Below are positions 51,000 to 52,960 of a stretch of DNA of 52,960 bases, piece after piece. The DNA lies in contig NZ_AMRK01000019.1 in the NCBI RefSeq assembly GCF_000299875.1, forward strand, positions 1 through 52,960, read 5' to 3'. This DNA comes from Celeribacter baekdonensis B30 (lineage in GTDB: Bacteria > Pseudomonadota > Alphaproteobacteria > Rhodobacterales > Rhodobacteraceae). A program made the position numbers and the translations under genes. Every line of letters begins with the position of its first letter. Position 1 is the first letter of the stretch. The notes below the pieces were generated by a model. The model did not search any database and had not been told where the DNA came from. It saw only the letters and a list, made by a program, of their open reading frames with translations.

Positions 51000-51911
51000 A
51001 TGCCCCATCAGACAGACATCCAAGAGGAAACCGGCGTGACCTCCGCCATCCTCGACCACCTCGCACTTCATGGCGCAACGCCCGGGCCCGGCGAGACCGA
51101 TCATCGCCCCCTCCCCCAGCCCAACGAGGTCGAGCTCGCTATGGCGACGCTCTTTGACACCACCATCGGCCTCCTCACCGGCAGCCAGTTGGAAGACAAT
51201 CTCGAAGAGATGCTCTGGTCCCTGACCTCGATCTTCCATCGCCGGCTCACCCATATCCAGAAGCTTCACGATGACAATGAATTCGAGGTCCGGGAAAGTC
51301 TGGCAATCCAGGACGGCTCCGAGGTCGCCTCGGTCGAGCTTGAGCGCCTCCAGATGATCGGGCTCAAACTCTGGGACCATCGCGACGCCTTCGAGCAGAT
51401 GCGCGATCTGGCCGTGGACCATTTCTCGGCCGCCACCGGTTCGCCCTGGCTGCCCCGCACCGGATCCAAGGTCTCGCATCGCGGCCTCACCTCCGCCGTG
51501 GTCGACAGCCGGGCCTATCTCTCGGCCAAGCGCCGTAAGGAGACCGAAGTACACTGCCCCGAAGGCACGCGGATCGCTTTCTCGGGTGGGGATTATCAGG
51601 CCTATGATCTGATCTGGTCCGTCCTCGACGCCACGCACGCCAAATACCCCGACATGGTGCTCCTGCACGGGGGGACGCCCAAGGGTGCCGAGATGATCGC
51701 GGCCCGCTGGGCAGATACCCGAGGTGTAACCCAGGTGGTCTTCAAGCCCGACTGGAAGAGCCACGGCAAGGCCGCCCCCTTCAAGCGCAACGACAAGATG
51801 CTCGAGACCATGCCGCAGGGTCTGATCGCCACGCCCGGTTCGGGGATCACCGAGAACATCGTCGACAAAGCCCGCAAGCTCGGGATCCGCATCAAGAGGA
51901 TCGGGGCTTAG
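51000..51911 (+). CDS. DUF2493/YspA-like SLOG-domain protein
   Basis: This 303-residue protein has a helical N-terminal region and a C-terminal SLOG (YpsA-like) nucleotide-binding domain: RIAFSGGDYQAYDLIWSVLDATHAKYPDMVLLHGGTPKGAEMIAARWADTRGV, then VFKPDWKSHGKAAPFKRNDKML. The HGG and PKGAE motifs are those of DUF2493, common on alphaproteobacterial plasmids. SLOG domains sense or process nucleotide-derived ligands. The ATG at 51000 has AGAGGAA upstream; the frame back to 50721 lies in the inverted repeat. It ends in a 4-base convergent overlap with the antitoxin gene, with GGGGC-TTAG-GCCCC (51903-51916) as a shared small hairpin. Confidence 0.8.
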   Translation: MPHQTDIQEETGVTSAILDHLALHGATPGPGETDHRPLPQPNEVELAMATLFDTTIGLLTGSQLEDNLEEMLWSLTSIFHRRLTHIQKLHDDNEFEVRESLAIQDGSEVASVELERLQMIGLKLWDHRDAFEQMRDLAVDHFSAATGSPWLPRTGSKVSHRGLTSAVVDSRAYLSAKRRKETEVHCPEGTRIAFSGGDYQAYDLIWSVLDATHAKYPDMVLLHGGTPKGAEMIAARWADTRGVTQVVFKPDWKSHGKAAPFKRNDKMLETMPQGLIATPGSGITENIVDKARKLGIRIKRIGA

Positions 51912-52213
51912 GCCCCGGTTAACGTGCCGCGTAATAGATCCTGCACGACAGAAGGCTTCTTTGCGATCAATGCCAGCAGAACCTGAGCCGGGCCTGTCGG
52001 GTGTCGGCGCCCGTGTTCCCAGTTCAGCAGCGTGCCTTTCGCGACGCCAATGCTCTTGGCGAACTCCGCCTGGGACAGGCCAGTCCGTTGCCGAACTTGG
52101 GCGACATCGACCTCAGCAACGGAAACTTCATGGACCTTCGCGCCGGCCAATTCGCCATCTGCGAAGGCCAGCGCCTCTCCCAGTCCCTTGGACACGGATT
52201 CAAATGCACTCAT
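51908..52213 (-). CDS. HigA-type HTH antitoxin
   Basis: This 101-residue protein has a Cro/CI helix-turn-helix (VDVAQVRQRTGLSQAEFAKSIGVAKGTLLNWEHGRRHPTGPAQVLLALI, about residues 36-85) after an N-terminal toxin-binding stretch. The NWEHGRR-P-GPA motif is typical of the HigA/putative-antitoxin class. Its ATG overlaps the toxin stop by 4 bases, giving the toxin-first order of higBA. It would normally neutralise the toxin and repress the operon. Since the toxin frame is broken, it may be functioning only as a repressor. Confidence 0.85.
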   Translation of the reverse strand: MSAFESVSKGLGEALAFADGELAGAKVHEVSVAEVDVAQVRQRTGLSQAEFAKSIGVAKGTLLNWEHGRRHPTGPAQVLLALIAKKPSVVQDLLRGTLTGA

Positions 52214-52552
52214 GTTGTGTCTCCATATTTCGCGACAAGCGCTTTGCTCATCTCTACCGCCGCGGCCTGCTCAGACTTCGACAGGTTGGCTTTCTCATTC
52301 TTGGCAAAGACCGTAATCAGAAAGATCGGCATATGGGTCCCGCCAAAGACATACACCGTCCTGAAGCCGCCGCTCCTTCCGCCCCCCCTCTCTCGGGATT
52401 CGGACCTTCCGAAGTCCGCCGCCAAGAGAGATGCCCGCTTCCGGATTGGCGGCGATGAAGTCGATCGCGGCCTCTCGCTCCTGGTCCGACATGATTGCCT
52501 TGGCGCGCCTCTGAAATTCGGGCAGTTCGACCACTGTTTGCAATCGTGTCAT
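52210..52552 (-). pseudogene. HigB/RelE-type toxin, frameshifted in a G-run
   Basis: Two frames together give a complete RelE-superfamily toxin. The first half, from ATG 52552, is MTRLQTVVELPEFQRRAKAIMSDQEREAAIDFIAANPEAGISLGGGLRKVRIPREGG. The second half, in another frame, is GGRSGGFRTVYVFGGTHMPIFLITVFAKNEKANLSKSEQAAAVEMSKALVAKYGDTT. The shift lies in a run of seven G on the minus strand (seven C at 52382-52388); removing one base restores a normal 113-residue toxin. The break is real decay, phase-variable slippage, a recoding site or a sequencing error. Confidence 0.8.
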
Positions 52553-52960
52553 CTCTTGTCCCATATAGGTTTTCGCGGCGTATGTGTCAATGACGTATAG
52601 TATGCGCACTGGAAGGGCAAGTGGGCAACTGATGCTAGAGCTAGGCAGCAGTATGCTCTGTCCGTTGGTTGCGGCGGCCCTTGACGAAATATCTTGTCGC
52701 ATTTTCTGACCGAACCAACTAGCCGGGCTGTCATTTGGGGTTATTGGATGGTTGCGGTGTCTCGTGGCGACCCGTCCTTTCGTTCCACGCTCTGTTCGCC
52801 TGCAGCACTCCTCCGCATCGTGGGCGCTTCAGCAAAGACAATCGGCGCGGTAGTGATCCTGACGGACGCGGTTTTGACATCTGCACTGTGTCTTACCTCC
52901 GGTGAGTTCGAAGGGAGCCAGGGCCCACGCGGCATCTCCCTCGGCTGTTCCCCTACCTTC
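52553..52960. other. Terminal stretch with the toxin promoter region
   Basis: I see no supported gene. On the minus strand TTGACA (52585-52590), a 17-base gap and TATATG (52562-52567) make a possible toxin-operon promoter, but the start would fall only a few bases before the ATG, so the message would be almost leaderless. The minus-strand frame 52741-52935 has no family features. Confidence 0.4.

Noticed and set aside
52741-52935. Minus-strand 64-residue frame at the window end
   Set aside because: No family features, poor start context, and composition suggests a non-coding or truncated remnant.
1-52960. CRISPR arrays, tRNA or rRNA genes, replication initiator
   Set aside because: No regularly spaced repeats, cloverleaf genes or RepA/RepC-type protein were seen on either strand.

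Overview
The window looks like part of a conjugative plasmid from an alphaproteobacterium, most likely Rhodobacteraceae (Roseobacter/Paracoccus type). The evidence is a GC-rich backbone, VirD2/VirD4 followed by a complete VirB-type type IV secretion locus, a ParB-like protein with a train of small plasmid-type conserved genes (DUF3768-, DUF6878- and DUF6915-like), a methyltransferase/strawberry-notch helicase with a Toprim protein, and CCUCCUCCC-loop small RNAs of the kind known from Rhodobacter. No replication initiator gene is visible. Family assignments come from reading motifs, not from database searches.

Layout. 1-5750: small genes, a probable oriT region, a HTH relaxosome protein, relaxase VirD2 and coupling protein VirD4. 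5979-16939: accessory island 1, opening with a dead IS5-type transposase and then carrying an FMN reductase and a long aromatic-acid operon. 17201-30039: a CCUCCUCCC-loop RNA, an Xre regulator and the virB operon (two lytic transglycosylases, VirB2, B3, B4, a lipoprotein, B5, an unknown periplasmic protein, B6, B8, B9, B10, B11). 30325-39846: accessory island 2, full of IS fossils, with an IclR regulator, a TRAP transporter, an alpha/beta hydrolase and a multi-pass membrane protein. 39971-52552: plasmid backbone with the ParB-like protein, small conserved genes, a second CCUCCUCCC-loop RNA, the giant helicase, the Toprim protein, a DUF2493 SLOG protein and a HigBA-type pair whose toxin is frameshifted.

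Main biological story. The aromatic operon has the gene order tphA2-tphA3-tphB-tphA1 of terephthalate operons (oxygenase alpha, oxygenase beta, PdxA-family dihydrodiol dehydrogenase, three-domain reductase). It runs on into a CYP199A-like P450, its [2Fe-2S] ferredoxin, a short-chain dehydrogenase, an aldehyde dehydrogenase, a ferredoxin reductase and a MOSC protein. CYP199A enzymes oxidise para-substituted benzoates, so the simplest reading is a route from 4-methylbenzoate (p-toluate) or a related acid through 4-hydroxymethyl- and 4-formylbenzoate to terephthalate, then to protocatechuate. The P450 would do the job that TsaMB does in the known p-toluate route. Ring-cleavage genes are absent and would have to lie elsewhere.

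The two islands are separated by the whole virB locus but share a 15-bp palindrome, GTTC-N7-GAAC. It occurs twice in the gap between the FMN reductase and the oxygenase operon, and twice over the -10/+1 region of the TRAP operon. The IclR protein in island 2 is the obvious candidate to bind it. The mob and virB operons likewise share a 27-bp upstream element. Catabolism, uptake, regulation and self-transfer therefore appear to be packaged on one replicon.
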